From CAYSLC01 sp964431545 (GTDB lineage Bacteria; Desulfobacterota; Desulfobacteria; Desulfobacterales; JAABSP01), in the NCBI GenBank assembly GCA_964431545.1, contig CAYSLC010000004.1, positions 1 to 62,726 of the forward strand: a DNA stretch of 62,726 nt, written 5' to 3'. Shown piece after piece: positions 17,591 through 27,005 of the stretch; the stretch's first letter is position 1, and the number at the start of each line of letters is the position of its first letter. A program made the position numbers and the translations under genes. Below the pieces are notes generated by a model. That model searched no databases and had not been told where the DNA came from. It was given only the letters and a program-made list of their open reading frames with translations.

Positions 17591-18577
17591 TCAGATCTTC
17601 ATGGCGGACCGGACCTCTTCCATGGTCTTCTGGGCCTCGATCCGGGCCTTGTTGCTCCCCGAGAGGATCAGTTCCGCCACCAGGTCCGGGCGCTCCTCGT
17701 AGTAGCGCCGTTTCTCCCGGATGGGGGCGAGCCAGTTGACGAGGTGCTCGGCCATCAATTTTTTGCACGCCACGCATCCGATCTCCGCCGACCGGCACTC
17801 CTTGTCCACCTGGGCCACCGTCTCCTTGGGGCTGTAGAGCTTGTGGAAGTCGAAGACGTTGCAGACCTCCGGGTCGCCGGGGTCGCTCTTGCGGGCCCGG
17901 TTGGGATCGGTGATCATCTGGGCGACCTTGGCCGAAACCGCCTCCGGAGAATCGGACAGGAAGATGGCGTTGTTGTAGCTCTTGCTCATCTTCCGGCGGT
18001 CGTGGCCGAGGATCTTGGGGGTCTCGGTCAGGACCGCCTGGGGTTCCGGGAAGATCTCGCCGTAGAAATAGTTGAACCGCCGGGCGATCTCCCGGGTGAT
18101 CTCCACGTGGGGCACCTGGTCGACCCCCACCGGTACGCCGAAGGCCTTGTACATGATGATGTCGGCGGCCTGGAGGACCGGGTATCCCAAAAAGCCGAAG
18201 GTGGACAGGTCCTTGTTTTCGATCTGTACGATCTGGTCCTTATACGTCGGGTTCCGTTCCAGCCAGGGGACCGGGGTGATCATGGAGAGGATCAGGAAGA
18301 GTTCCGCATGCTCCTTGATGTGGGACTGGACGAAGAGGGTGCTCGTCTCCGCGGAGAGGCCGGCGCTGAGCCAGTCGATCATCATGTTCTTGACGTTGTC
18401 GCTGATGGCGCCGGTTTCCTCGTAATCGCTGGTCAGGGCGTGCCAGTCGGCGATAAAGAAGAAGCAGTCGTAGGTCTCCTGCATCCCGATCCAGTTGGCC
18501 AGGGCCCCGTGGTAGTTGCCCAGGTGGAGGCGTCCGGTGGGCCGCATTCCGCTGAGTATCCGTCTTTTCTGGGTCAT
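17591..18577 (-). CDS. trpS: Tryptophanyl-tRNA synthetase
   Basis: Class I synthetase that charges tRNA-Trp. The 328-residue protein has the HIGH-type motif HLGNYHGA near residue 18 and KMSKS near residue 195. The tryptophan-pocket region YPVLQAADIIMY is present. An insertion containing CVACKK near the C-terminus is seen in many bacterial TrpS proteins. It lies between the M50 protease gene and scpA. Confidence 0.96.
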   Translation of the reverse strand: MTQKRRILSGMRPTGRLHLGNYHGALANWIGMQETYDCFFFIADWHALTSDYEETGAISDNVKNMMIDWLSAGLSAETSTLFVQSHIKEHAELFLILSMITPVPWLERNPTYKDQIVQIENKDLSTFGFLGYPVLQAADIIMYKAFGVPVGVDQVPHVEITREIARRFNYFYGEIFPEPQAVLTETPKILGHDRRKMSKSYNNAIFLSDSPEAVSAKVAQMITDPNRARKSDPGDPEVCNVFDFHKLYSPKETVAQVDKECRSAEIGCVACKKLMAEHLVNWLAPIREKRRYYEERPDLVAELILSGSNKARIEAQKTMEEVRSAMKI

Positions 18578-18588
18578 GCAAACAGCTC

Positions 18589-19248
18589 CTATCCGCCTAG
18601 GAAAAGGTCGAGCAAGGGGTTGATCAAAAAAGAGGTGATTCTACCCAGGGAATCGGTCACAAGCAAGAGAATTATGATCAGCAGTCCGAAGGGTTCCAAC
18701 CTGGCGTATACCCGTTTCAAAGACGGCGGCAGCAGCAGGGAGACGACCCGGCTGCCGTCCAGGGGCGGCACGGGCAGGAGGTTGAAGACAAAGAGGACCA
18801 CGTTGATGACCACGCTGTAGGCGAGGAGCTGGAGAACCTCCCGGACGGCCGGAGCATATGTGGTGCCGGCCCAGGATGGTTCGGCGAAAATGATCCCCCG
18901 AAAGATGAGGCCCGAGACCACGGCGCAGGCCAGGTTTGCCGTGACCCCGGCCAGGGAGACCAGGAGGGTTCCCAGCCGCCGCCGGCGCATATTCTCGATG
19001 TTGACCGGAACCGGCCGGGCATAGCCGAAGAGAAACGGCGCCTTGGACAGGAAGAGGACGGCGGGGATGAGCACCGAGCCCACGGGATGGAGGTGCCGGA
19101 CGGGGTTGAGGGTCAGCCGGCCCGCCAGGCGGGCGGTGCCGTCCCCCATCCGGTCGGCGACCCAACCGTGGGCCAGCTCGTGGAGGGTCACTCCCACCAG
19201 CAGGGGGACGATCATCAGGATGAACTGGTGGACGGCTTCAGGAGACAT
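18589..19248 (-). CDS. Site-2 protease family (M50) intramembrane metalloprotease
   Basis: The 219-residue membrane protein has zinc-binding HELAHGW near residue 23, the second family motif NPVRHLHPVGS, and PVPPLDGSR near residue 163, which supplies the third ligand. At least five hydrophobic segments are visible. No PDZ or CBS domain is present, so it is of the short YwhC/Rip3-like kind rather than RseP; its substrate is unknown. The gene overlaps the upstream nucleotidyltransferase gene by 11 bases. Confidence 0.9.
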   Translation of the reverse strand: MSPEAVHQFILMIVPLLVGVTLHELAHGWVADRMGDGTARLAGRLTLNPVRHLHPVGSVLIPAVLFLSKAPFLFGYARPVPVNIENMRRRRLGTLLVSLAGVTANLACAVVSGLIFRGIIFAEPSWAGTTYAPAVREVLQLLAYSVVINVVLFVFNLLPVPPLDGSRVVSLLLPPSLKRVYARLEPFGLLIIILLLVTDSLGRITSFLINPLLDLFLGG

Positions 19249-21892
19249 AGTTGCGTACGAAGTTGAGTTCGTCGTTGCGGGTTTTGACCCGGCCGTTGAG
19301 CCGGGCCTCCAGGACGGACTGGAGGACCTCCCTGTAGATGGGTCCGGGGGGCAGTCCCATCTTTTTAAGGTCCCGGCCCCGGACGGAGGTCTCCACGAAC
19401 CGGAGCTGGGAGAGGTACAGGGAGACGGCCTTTTTCAGCCGCTCCTGCTTGGCGCCGGCCATCATGAAGAGCAGGATTTCGATCCGGAAGCCGGAAAGAG
19501 CCTTGAAGATTTCGCTGTTCTCCACCGGCATCCGCCGTCTCAGCCGAAAGAGGGTGCGGTCGGCCTCGAACCGGTCTTCGGTGAAGACCCCCCGATGGCG
19601 GGGGGCGATCTCCAGCTTGTCGCAGATCTCCCCGGTCTCCTCCCGGCAGCTGGGGGCCACCAGCGCCAGAAGGTAGACCATCCACCGGTGGTAGGTCTCC
19701 TCCAGAAACAGCAGGTCGTGCCATGCGAGCACTTTTTTCACCTCGTCCAGCAGACCGAGGACCCGCTTGGTCGGTTTCAGCACCGGATGGATGATGGTGA
19801 GCAGGCCGTAGTCCTCCAGCCGGCGGAGAGCTGGGATCGGGTTTTCTTCTCCAAGGATCAGCCGGAGTTCGGTGAAGATCCGCCGGCCGCTCAGCCCCTT
19901 GAAGAAGTCCATCTTCACCACGTTCTTGAGGAGGTTCTCGGTCAATTTCCCCAGTGTGAAGTCGAACCGCTTCTCGAACCGGATCGCCCGGTAGACCCGG
20001 GTGGGGTCCTCCACGAAACTCAGGTTGTGGAGGATCCGGATCACCTTCTCTTTTAGGTCCTTCTGGGCCGAGAAGAAGTCGATGAGGGTGCCGAACCGGG
20101 ACGGGTCGAGGGCGATGGCCAGGGTGTTGACGGTGAAATCCCGCCGGTAGAGATCGAGCTTGATGGAACTCATCTCCACGGTGGGCAGATCGGCCGGAAA
20201 CCGGTAGTGCTCCATCCGGGCCGAGGCCACATCCACTTTGAACCCGTCGGGGAAGATCACCACCGCGGTGCCGAATTTCTCGTAGGCGTGGATCCGCGCT
20301 CCCACCATCCGCGCGTAGGTCTTGGCAAAGGCGATGCCGTCCCCCTCGATGACGATGTCGATGTCCTCATTTTTTCGGTACAGAAGCAGATCCCGGACGA
20401 ACCCCCCCACCACATACACCCCGTAGCCCAGGTCGCTGCCCACCTCTCCGATCCGCCGCATCATGTTCAGCAGCCATTCCGGGATCCGCTCCCGCATGAA
20501 CCGGGTGATGCTCCGGGTCCGGGCGTTGATCTCCTCTTTATAGGGATCGGGCACCTTGCCGCCTGAACTGCGGACTTGCTGGACCAGGGTGTTGAGGAGA
20601 TCGGTCCGGGTGACCACGCCGAGGATGAGGCCGTCCGCCACCACCGGCAGGACCCGCTGCTTGTTCTCGATGATCTCCTCCTGGATCTCGAACAATTCCG
20701 CGTCCGGCCCCACCATCCCCAGTTCGGTCACCATATACTCCCCCACCGGCGGGTTGAGGTTGAGGTAGAGGGCCTTGGAGATGATCTGGCGGGTGATGTA
20801 CCCGAGGAGGCGGTCCTTGCCCTCCTCGTCTTGCTCGGCCACCAGGAGGGCGTTGACGTTATACCGGGTGAGGAGCTTCCGGGCCTCCTCGCAGGGCACC
20901 TCCGGGCTCACCTTGATGGCCGGCGCCGACATGAGATCCCTGGCCCGTTTGCTGGAACGCAGGGTGGTGTGGAGGATCTCCAGGAGCTGCTGTTCGGTCT
21001 GGGCCAGGGTCCGGTCCTTGATGGACGCGCTGGCGGCGAAGGGGTGCCCCCCGCCCCCCAGCCCCCGGATGATGGCTCCCGCATCCACGTCGGAGGTCCG
21101 GCTCCGGCCGACCACGTAGATCTTGTTGCCCATGCGGGCCACTGCAAAGATGGCGGAGAGGTTTTCCATCTTGATCATCTTGTGGACCAGGAGGGCGAAG
21201 TCGGGGACGTAGTGCTCCGTGGTCACGGTGGTCACCACCACCTCCACGCCCCGGATGTGGTACCGGGTGGCCGCCTGGAACATGTCGTTCAAGAGGCTCA
21301 CCTGCTCCGGGCTGATCTCCCGGGCGATCATGTGGGAGACCAGGTCGAGGTTGGCGCCTTTGGAGAGAAGGAACGCCGCCGCCATGAAGTCCTTCTCGGT
21401 GGTGGAGGAGAAGGTGAAGGAACCGGTGTCCTCGTAGATTCCCATGCACATGACCGTCGCTTCGTCCGGGGTCAGATCGATCCCCTTCTCCCGGATGATC
21501 TCCGCCATGATCGAGACGTTGGCGCCGGTCGGCTCCATGACCTCGTAGTCGCCATGGATGTCGCTGGGCAGGGGAGGGTGGTGGTCGTAAACGTGGATCT
21601 CCACCCCCGGCCGGTCGATCAGCTCGGTGAACTTTCCGATGCGGCCCGGCTGCTTGGTATCCACCAGCACCAGCCGGTCGATGTGGGAGAAATCGAGGTT
21701 CTTGATGTCCCCCATGTTGAACAGATAGACCAGGGACTGGATAAAGAAGTCTCTCAGGTTCTTCTCATGGGATCCGGGAAAGACGACGATCCCTTCGGGG
21801 TAGAGCTTCTGGGCCGCCAACAGGGAGGCGAGGGCGTCGAAATCGGCGTTTACATGGGTGGTGATGACGGTGATGCCGGAAGGGGGCGTCAT
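19238..21892 (-). CDS. DHH - CBS - tRNA nucleotidyltransferase fusion (CCA/A-adding enzyme type)
   Basis: The 884-residue cytoplasmic protein is built as follows. An N-terminal DHH phosphoesterase domain (VNADFDALAS, DHHPPLP, GGGGHPFAAS; about 1-300) comes first. A CBS pair (about 305-430) follows, and then a class II nucleotidyltransferase domain (about 480-884) with VGGFVRDLLL, the catalytic DIDIV pair and RRDFTVNTLA. Related large proteins in Aquifex and Desulfobacterota add C or A residues to tRNA 3' ends; which base is added cannot be told here. Both tRNA genes in this window encode CCA, so a repair role is likely. The ATG overlaps the degV stop (ATGA). Confidence 0.9.
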   Translation of the reverse strand: MTPPSGITVITTHVNADFDALASLLAAQKLYPEGIVVFPGSHEKNLRDFFIQSLVYLFNMGDIKNLDFSHIDRLVLVDTKQPGRIGKFTELIDRPGVEIHVYDHHPPLPSDIHGDYEVMEPTGANVSIMAEIIREKGIDLTPDEATVMCMGIYEDTGSFTFSSTTEKDFMAAAFLLSKGANLDLVSHMIAREISPEQVSLLNDMFQAATRYHIRGVEVVVTTVTTEHYVPDFALLVHKMIKMENLSAIFAVARMGNKIYVVGRSRTSDVDAGAIIRGLGGGGHPFAASASIKDRTLAQTEQQLLEILHTTLRSSKRARDLMSAPAIKVSPEVPCEEARKLLTRYNVNALLVAEQDEEGKDRLLGYITRQIISKALYLNLNPPVGEYMVTELGMVGPDAELFEIQEEIIENKQRVLPVVADGLILGVVTRTDLLNTLVQQVRSSGGKVPDPYKEEINARTRSITRFMRERIPEWLLNMMRRIGEVGSDLGYGVYVVGGFVRDLLLYRKNEDIDIVIEGDGIAFAKTYARMVGARIHAYEKFGTAVVIFPDGFKVDVASARMEHYRFPADLPTVEMSSIKLDLYRRDFTVNTLAIALDPSRFGTLIDFFSAQKDLKEKVIRILHNLSFVEDPTRVYRAIRFEKRFDFTLGKLTENLLKNVVKMDFFKGLSGRRIFTELRLILGEENPIPALRRLEDYGLLTIIHPVLKPTKRVLGLLDEVKKVLAWHDLLFLEETYHRWMVYLLALVAPSCREETGEICDKLEIAPRHRGVFTEDRFEADRTLFRLRRRMPVENSEIFKALSGFRIEILLFMMAGAKQERLKKAVSLYLSQLRFVETSVRGRDLKKMGLPPGPIYREVLQSVLEARLNGRVKTRNDELNFVRNYVS

Positions 21893-22776
21893 TCGATGGG
21901 CCGCTTTTCGCCGTAAACCGCGAATCCATAGGTCTCCGGGCCGCTCAGGTTGGCCACCGTGGGCCAGAGACGGCTGCGGATCACCCGGGGGGCGCCGATG
22001 CCGGTCCGGGCCAGCTTCTCCTCGAACCGGGAGAAGACCGCCTCGACCTGGCGCTTGTTCCGGTCCATGCCGTGGGTGAGGTAGACCTTGACGTTGTGGG
22101 GTCGATCCTCCAGGAACCGGACCGCGTTCTCCGAGATCTTCTCGATCATCTTCTCCTTGCCCCGCTCCCGGGACAGGGGCGCCAGGTAGCCGTCGGCGTC
22201 GATGCCGAGGATGGGCCGCATCCGGAGAAAGTTTCCGATCAGCCCCTGGGCCCGGCCGATGCGTTTGTTCTTGACCAGGTAGCTCAGGGTGGAAAGGGAG
22301 ACCTGGAGCATCACCGACTCCCGGATCTCGGGGATCAGGGGGAGCACCTGCTCGTAGGTGCGCCCGGAATCGAGAAGCTCCACGATCCTCTCGGCCACCA
22401 GGTAGGCCCCCACGGAGATGTTCCTGGTGTCGATGATCTTGACGTCCAGGGCGCTCACCAGGTTCCGTGCGTTGGTGCAAGTGGTGATCAGCTTGGACAT
22501 GGCCGAGGAGACGTGGACTCCGATGATCTCCCGGGTCCCTTGGGCCTTGAGCTTTTCGTAGGTTCGCTTGATCTCCCATACCAGCGGGGGGCTGGTGTTG
22601 AAGTCCTTGGTCTTTTCGATGAGGGAGTAGTAGGTGTCCTTGTCGATCTCTTCGCCGTCGGTGTAGGTCTTGCCGTCCAGAAACACCTTCATGCCCATGA
22701 CGTGGATGCCGTATTTGCGGACGATCTCATCGGTCGGCGCGGAACCCGTATCCATCATGATGACGCGTTTTGACAT
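21889..22776 (-). CDS. DegV family fatty-acid-binding protein
   Basis: The 295-residue protein starts MSKRVIMMDTGSAPTDEIV, and the chosen start fits DegV/FakB N-termini with AAGGGG upstream. It has VSSAMSKLITT and LSYLVKNKRIGRAQGLIGNFLRMRPIL, the characteristic segment contacting the fatty acid. FakB proteins present fatty acids to a FakA kinase in Firmicutes; no fakA is visible in this window. It overlaps the nucleotidyltransferase gene by 4 bases. Confidence 0.88.
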   Translation of the reverse strand: MSKRVIMMDTGSAPTDEIVRKYGIHVMGMKVFLDGKTYTDGEEIDKDTYYSLIEKTKDFNTSPPLVWEIKRTYEKLKAQGTREIIGVHVSSAMSKLITTCTNARNLVSALDVKIIDTRNISVGAYLVAERIVELLDSGRTYEQVLPLIPEIRESVMLQVSLSTLSYLVKNKRIGRAQGLIGNFLRMRPILGIDADGYLAPLSRERGKEKMIEKISENAVRFLEDRPHNVKVYLTHGMDRNKRQVEAVFSRFEEKLARTGIGAPRVIRSRLWPTVANLSGPETYGFAVYGEKRPIE

Positions 22777-22796
22777 GGCATGCCCCTTTTTCGGTA

Positions 22797-23657
22797 TCAG
22801 GTCAGGTCGAGAATCTCGATGGTGGTATCGTTCAGGTCGGCCACCAGCAATCGGTTCCGTAGCGGTTTCCCCCGGTCCAGGAGGATTTTGGCCACTTCCG
22901 CGCACTCCAGGGTGGAGAGGAAGGTCACGGCGTGGGGGAGGGTGCCCAGGACCTTTTCCGCCGGGGATGACGGGTTATCCCCGGCCTCCCCGTAAATCCG
23001 GCCGAGCCCGGGGTCGCCCGGGAAGATCACGGTCAGTTGTCCGCAGGCGCCGGCCACGGCCGCCGAGACCAGCGGGATTCCCAGATCCCGTCCAGCCGCC
23101 TCGAGGATAAAACGGGTCCGGAGGTTGTCGAGACCGTCCACGAGGACGTCATGGCCCGCCAGAACCTGCCTCGCGTTGGTCTCGTCCACGAAGACCGACT
23201 CGGTCCGGACCCGGACCGAGCCATTGATCCGAGCCACCCGGTCCCGGGCCGCCTCCGCCTTGGGCGAGCCGAGGAGATCCTCCCGTGCCAGAAGCTGTCG
23301 GTTGAGGTTGGTCTCCTCGAACCGGTCGCCGTCGAGGAGGGTGAGCGCCCCCACGCCCATGCGCGCGAGGATCTCGCAGACGCCCCCCCCGAGGCCGCCG
23401 AGCCCCACCACGCAGACCCGGGACCGGAGCAGCCGGAGCTGGTCCGCGACGGTGTAGGCCCGCATGTTCCGGCTGTACCGGGTGGGGATGACCCCCGCCT
23501 CCAGGGCGGCGATCTCCACCTCCCGGCGGCCCGTTCCAAATGCCTCGGACAGGGCGGCCACTTCGACGCCGGTGATCCCCGTGTACGGTTCTCCGTCCGG
23601 AAACCTCCGGGGAATCGCGCAACGTCGGATCTCTTGCGGTAAGGGTCGCCTCTCCAT
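22797..23657 (-). CDS. HesA/MoeB/ThiF family adenylyltransferase
   Basis: E1-like enzyme expected to adenylate the C-terminal glycine of a small sulfur carrier. The 286-residue protein has the nucleotide-binding VGLGGLGG loop (about residue 84), the arginine finger region ETNLNRQ and VDGLDN. The paired CxxC zinc motifs of MoeB and ThiF are absent. It starts 3 bases after the stop of the ThiS/MoaD-like gene, its probable partner. The exact pathway is not shown by the sequence; thiamine, Mo/W cofactor and homocysteine sulfur transfer are all candidates. Confidence 0.86.
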   Translation of the reverse strand: MERRPLPQEIRRCAIPRRFPDGEPYTGITGVEVAALSEAFGTGRREVEIAALEAGVIPTRYSRNMRAYTVADQLRLLRSRVCVVGLGGLGGGVCEILARMGVGALTLLDGDRFEETNLNRQLLAREDLLGSPKAEAARDRVARINGSVRVRTESVFVDETNARQVLAGHDVLVDGLDNLRTRFILEAAGRDLGIPLVSAAVAGACGQLTVIFPGDPGLGRIYGEAGDNPSSPAEKVLGTLPHAVTFLSTLECAEVAKILLDRGKPLRNRLLVADLNDTTIEILDLT

Positions 23658-23660
23658 GGT

Positions 23661-23894
23661 TCATCCCCCGCCCACCGGGGGGAAGATCCCCACCCGGTCC
23701 CCCCCTTCCAGAGGGGTGTCCAGATCCTGTTTGATCCCGTTTACGAAGATCAGCTTGGCCTCCTTCCGGGGGATTCCCAGGTCCTCCACCAGCCGCCCCA
23801 CGGTGGTGCCCGGGGCGATGGGGTATCGATCCGCGGTGTCGGGGAGGTGCTTGGCCAGGGTGGCGAAGAGCTTCAGGGTGATGGTTGCGGCCAT
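23661..23894 (-). CDS. ThiS/MoaD-like sulfur carrier protein
   Basis: The 77-residue ubiquitin-fold protein starts MAATITLKLFATLAKHLP, has GDRVGIFPPVGGG at the C-terminus and so ends in the Gly-Gly needed for thiocarboxylation. ATG 23894 is used because an upstream in-frame ATG adds 10 residues not seen in the family. It is the first gene of the leftward operon and is followed by the E1-like gene. Confidence 0.86.
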   Translation of the reverse strand: MAATITLKLFATLAKHLPDTADRYPIAPGTTVGRLVEDLGIPRKEAKLIFVNGIKQDLDTPLEGGDRVGIFPPVGGG

Positions 23895-24025
23895 ATGGAT
23901 TTTCCATTGCATTGATCGGTTCAAGGGATATAGAATGCCTGTTTATGGCGAGTGTAAGTAGAACCGACCGCCAAAGTCAAGTGTTTCGGCCGTTACCGTT
24001 CTGAAAGAGAGCCCGTGCCCCTCTC

Positions 24026-24958
24026 GTGGAGATCCTGTACACCATCGTTCCCATCTTCGTGGTCATCCTGGTGGGGTGGGGGAGCCGGACCCGGGGCTTT
24101 CTTCCCGAGCCGTTTCTGGGGCCGGCCAACCGGCTGGTCTACCATCTGGCCATCCCGGCCATGATCTTTCGGGCCATCTCCGGGTCGGCGCTTCGGGACC
24201 ATTTCGACGGCGGCGTGCTCTTCATTACCCTCGGGACCATGGCCGTGGCCTTCGGCGTGGCCTGGGCCCTGGGAACCGTCGGCCGGCTGGAGCACCGGTC
24301 CTTCGGCACCTTCGTCCAGAGCGCCTTCCACGGGAACCTGGGATATATCGGCCTGGCCGTGGCGTTCTATTACCTCGGGGAGGACGGTGTCGTCCAGGCC
24401 GGGATCATTGCGGGCTTCATGATGATCCTTCAGAATTTCCTGGCGGTGGTGGTCCTTTCCGTCAACGGAGGGACGAGCCGCGGCGCCGATCCCCCGGGGC
24501 GGATCATCTTGAAGATCCTCGGCAACCCGGTCATCCTCGCGGCCCTGGCCGGAATCCTCTTTTCCCTGTCCGGGATGACGCTGCCGCTGGTGGTGGACCG
24601 CAGCCTTGCCATCGTCAGCGGCATGGCGCTGCCGTTGGCGCTGCTGATCATCGGGGCCACCCTCTCCTTCGAACTGATCCTCTCCCGGCTGAAGGCGGTT
24701 CTCTCCAGCGCGGGGATCAAACTCCTGGTGCTACCGGGGCTGGGATGGGCCCTCTACCGGCTCTTCGGGATTCCGGCCCAAGCCTATCTGCCGGGATTGA
24801 TCCTGCTCGCCTCCCCCAGCGCCACGGTGGTCTATATCTTGGCCAGGGAGATGGGCGGAGACCCGGATCTGGCCGTGGCGGCCATCTCGGGCAGCACCCT
24901 GCTCTCCGCCGCCACTTTTTTCATCTGGTTGAATCTGGCGACCCCGGCCGGCGGGTGA
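24026..24958 (+). CDS. AEC family (auxin efflux carrier-type) transporter
   Basis: The 310-residue membrane protein has about ten hydrophobic segments in two halves, with family features such as GNLGYIGLAVAFYYLG near residue 95 and a C-terminal SPSATVVYILAREMGGD. Bacterial AEC members move carboxylates or amino acids; no substrate can be assigned. The start is GTG 24026, divergent from the ThiS-like gene with about 130 bases between them. Confidence 0.87.
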   Translation: MEILYTIVPIFVVILVGWGSRTRGFLPEPFLGPANRLVYHLAIPAMIFRAISGSALRDHFDGGVLFITLGTMAVAFGVAWALGTVGRLEHRSFGTFVQSAFHGNLGYIGLAVAFYYLGEDGVVQAGIIAGFMMILQNFLAVVVLSVNGGTSRGADPPGRIILKILGNPVILAALAGILFSLSGMTLPLVVDRSLAIVSGMALPLALLIIGATLSFELILSRLKAVLSSAGIKLLVLPGLGWALYRLFGIPAQAYLPGLILLASPSATVVYILAREMGGDPDLAVAAISGSTLLSAATFFIWLNLATPAGG

Positions 24959-24996
24959 GCCGTGGAGGTACGGCGGAAGCCGAGAAAGAGAGAACA

Positions 24997-25944
24997 ATGG
25001 ATGTGCCGTTTCGTAAGGCTTTGGTCACCGGCGGGGCGGGATTTATCGGCTCCCATTTGGCCGACGCGCTGGTGGAAAGCGGGGTGGAGGTAGTGGTGGT
25101 GGACAACCTCGCCACCGGACACCGGGACAACCTGGACCGGATCGCGGATCGGATCACCTTCCTGGAGGGGGATATCCGGGACCGGAACCTCATGGATCGG
25201 GCCGCGGAGGGGTGCGAGGTGGTCTTCCACCAGGCGGCCGTGGTATCCGTGCCCCAGACGGTGGCGGACCCGGTGACCTCGGCGGAGGTGAACGAGCTGG
25301 GGACCCTCGCCGTCCTGGAGGCGGCCCGGGCAAAAAAGGCCCGCCGGGTGGTTCTCGCCAGTTCGAGCGCCGTCTACGGCGATGATCCGGAGATGCCCAA
25401 GCGGGAGTCCCAGCGACCCAAGCCCCTGAGCCCCTATGCGGTCCAGAAGCTGGCCGGAGAGTATTACGCCGGCCTCTACGCGGGGCTCTACGGTTTGGAG
25501 ACCGTCTGCCTTCGGTACTTCAACGTCTTCGGCCCCCGCCAGGACCCCTCCTCCCCCTATTCCGGCGTGATCTCCATCTTCATGGCCAAGTCCGCCGCCG
25601 GAGAGGCCCCGTCCATCCACGGGAACGGCGAGCAGTACCGGGATTTCGTGTACGTGGCCGACGTGGTGGCGGCCAACCTGCTTTCGGCCGTCCGGGAGGG
25701 AGCCGCCGGCGGGGTCTTCAACGTCGGAACCGGCCGGTCCATTACCATCAATCGGCTGTGGGAGACGGTCCGCGACCTGTCGGGCATCTCCCTGGCGCCG
25801 GCTCATGGCCCGCCCCGGGCCGGGGATATCGTGGCATCGGTATCGAGCATCGACCATGCCCGGCAGGTCCTCGGCTTTTCACCCCGGTTCACCTTCGAGG
25901 AGGGGCTCCGGAAGACCCACAACTGGTACAGGGAGGGAAGATAA
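24997..25944 (+). CDS. NAD-dependent sugar-nucleotide epimerase/dehydratase (GalE/WbpP-like SDR)
   Basis: The 315-residue extended SDR has TGGAGFIGSHLADAL at the N-terminus, the Ser region ASSSAVYGD, catalytic YAVQK and the substrate-domain motif RYFNVFGPRQDPSSPYSGVI. The latter resembles UDP-GlcNAc/UDP-Glc 4-epimerases. It probably makes a precursor for surface polysaccharide. ATG 24997 follows a GA-rich ribosome-binding region. It is separated from the next epimerase by 2 bases. Confidence 0.88.
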   Translation: MDVPFRKALVTGGAGFIGSHLADALVESGVEVVVVDNLATGHRDNLDRIADRITFLEGDIRDRNLMDRAAEGCEVVFHQAAVVSVPQTVADPVTSAEVNELGTLAVLEAARAKKARRVVLASSSAVYGDDPEMPKRESQRPKPLSPYAVQKLAGEYYAGLYAGLYGLETVCLRYFNVFGPRQDPSSPYSGVISIFMAKSAAGEAPSIHGNGEQYRDFVYVADVVAANLLSAVREGAAGGVFNVGTGRSITINRLWETVRDLSGISLAPAHGPPRAGDIVASVSSIDHARQVLGFSPRFTFEEGLRKTHNWYREGR

Positions 25945-25946
25945 CA

Positions 25947-26969
25947 ATGGGTTTTTCTTTTGATCGGGTTCTGGTGACCGGCGCGGCGGGGTTCATCGGG
26001 TACCATCTGTCGAAACGACTTCTAGAGGACGGTTGCCATGTGACGGGGATCGACAACCTCACCCCGTACTACGATGTCGGCCTCAAGCGGTCCCGCCTGG
26101 ATCGGCTGACATCGGATTCCAATTTTTCATTCTTCCAGTTGGACCTGGCCGATCTCAAAGGGGTGGAGGGGGTTTTCCATTCCGCTCCTTTCGACGTGGT
26201 GGTCAACCTGGCGGCCCAGGCCGGCGTGCGGTACTCCCTGAAGAATCCCCACGCCTACGTCCAATCGAACCTGGTCGGCTTCGTGAATCTGCTGGAGTGC
26301 TGCCGCCACTTCAATACCCGGCACCTGGTCTTCGCCTCCTCCAGCTCCGTCTACGGGGCCAACACCCGGATGCCCTTTTCGGTCCACCACAACGTCGACC
26401 ATCCGGTCTCCCTCTACGCCGCCTCCAAGAAGGCGAACGAGCTGATGGCCCATACCTACGGCCACCTCTACGGCCTCCCCTGTACGGGCCTTCGGTTTTT
26501 CACGGTCTACGGCCCCTGGGGCCGGCCGGACATGGCCCTCTTCCTCTTCACCGATGCCATCGTCAACGACCGGCCGATCCAGGTCTTCAACCACGGAAAG
26601 ATGGAGCGGGACTTCACCTACATCGACGACATCATCGAGGGGGTGGTCCGGGTGATGGGCCGCCTCCCGGAGCCCTCGCCCGCGTGGAGCGGGGACAACC
26701 CGGATCCCGGAACCTCCTACGCCCCCTATCGGATCTACAACATCGGCAACAACCAGCCGGTGACCCTCCTGCGGTTCATCGAGGTGATCGAATCGGCCCT
26801 GGGAAAGACCGCCAAAAAGGAGTTCATGGACCTCCAGCCGGGGGACGTGCCCGCCACCTACGCCGACATCGACGACCTGGAGCGGGACGTGGGATTCAAG
26901 CCGGCCACGCCCATCGAGGCGGGGGTGGGGCGGTTTATCGAATGGTACCGATCGTACTACGGAACTTGA
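25947..26969 (+). CDS. NAD-dependent epimerase, UDP-glucuronate 4-epimerase-like
   Basis: The 340-residue extended SDR has TGAAGFIGYHLSKRLL, ASSSSVYGAN, YAASKKANELM and RFFTVYGPWGRPDMALF. The last motif is typical of UDP-glucuronate 4-epimerases, which supply UDP-galacturonate for polysaccharide or LPS core. GGGAGGGAAG lies before the ATG. It is co-transcribed with the preceding epimerase, so the pair probably serves a common glycan pathway. Confidence 0.9.
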   Translation: MGFSFDRVLVTGAAGFIGYHLSKRLLEDGCHVTGIDNLTPYYDVGLKRSRLDRLTSDSNFSFFQLDLADLKGVEGVFHSAPFDVVVNLAAQAGVRYSLKNPHAYVQSNLVGFVNLLECCRHFNTRHLVFASSSSVYGANTRMPFSVHHNVDHPVSLYAASKKANELMAHTYGHLYGLPCTGLRFFTVYGPWGRPDMALFLFTDAIVNDRPIQVFNHGKMERDFTYIDDIIEGVVRVMGRLPEPSPAWSGDNPDPGTSYAPYRIYNIGNNQPVTLLRFIEVIESALGKTAKKEFMDLQPGDVPATYADIDDLERDVGFKPATPIEAGVGRFIEWYRSYYGT

Positions 26970-27005
26970 TCGGCCGGAAACCACGGAAACCAGGGAGATT
27001 GATCG

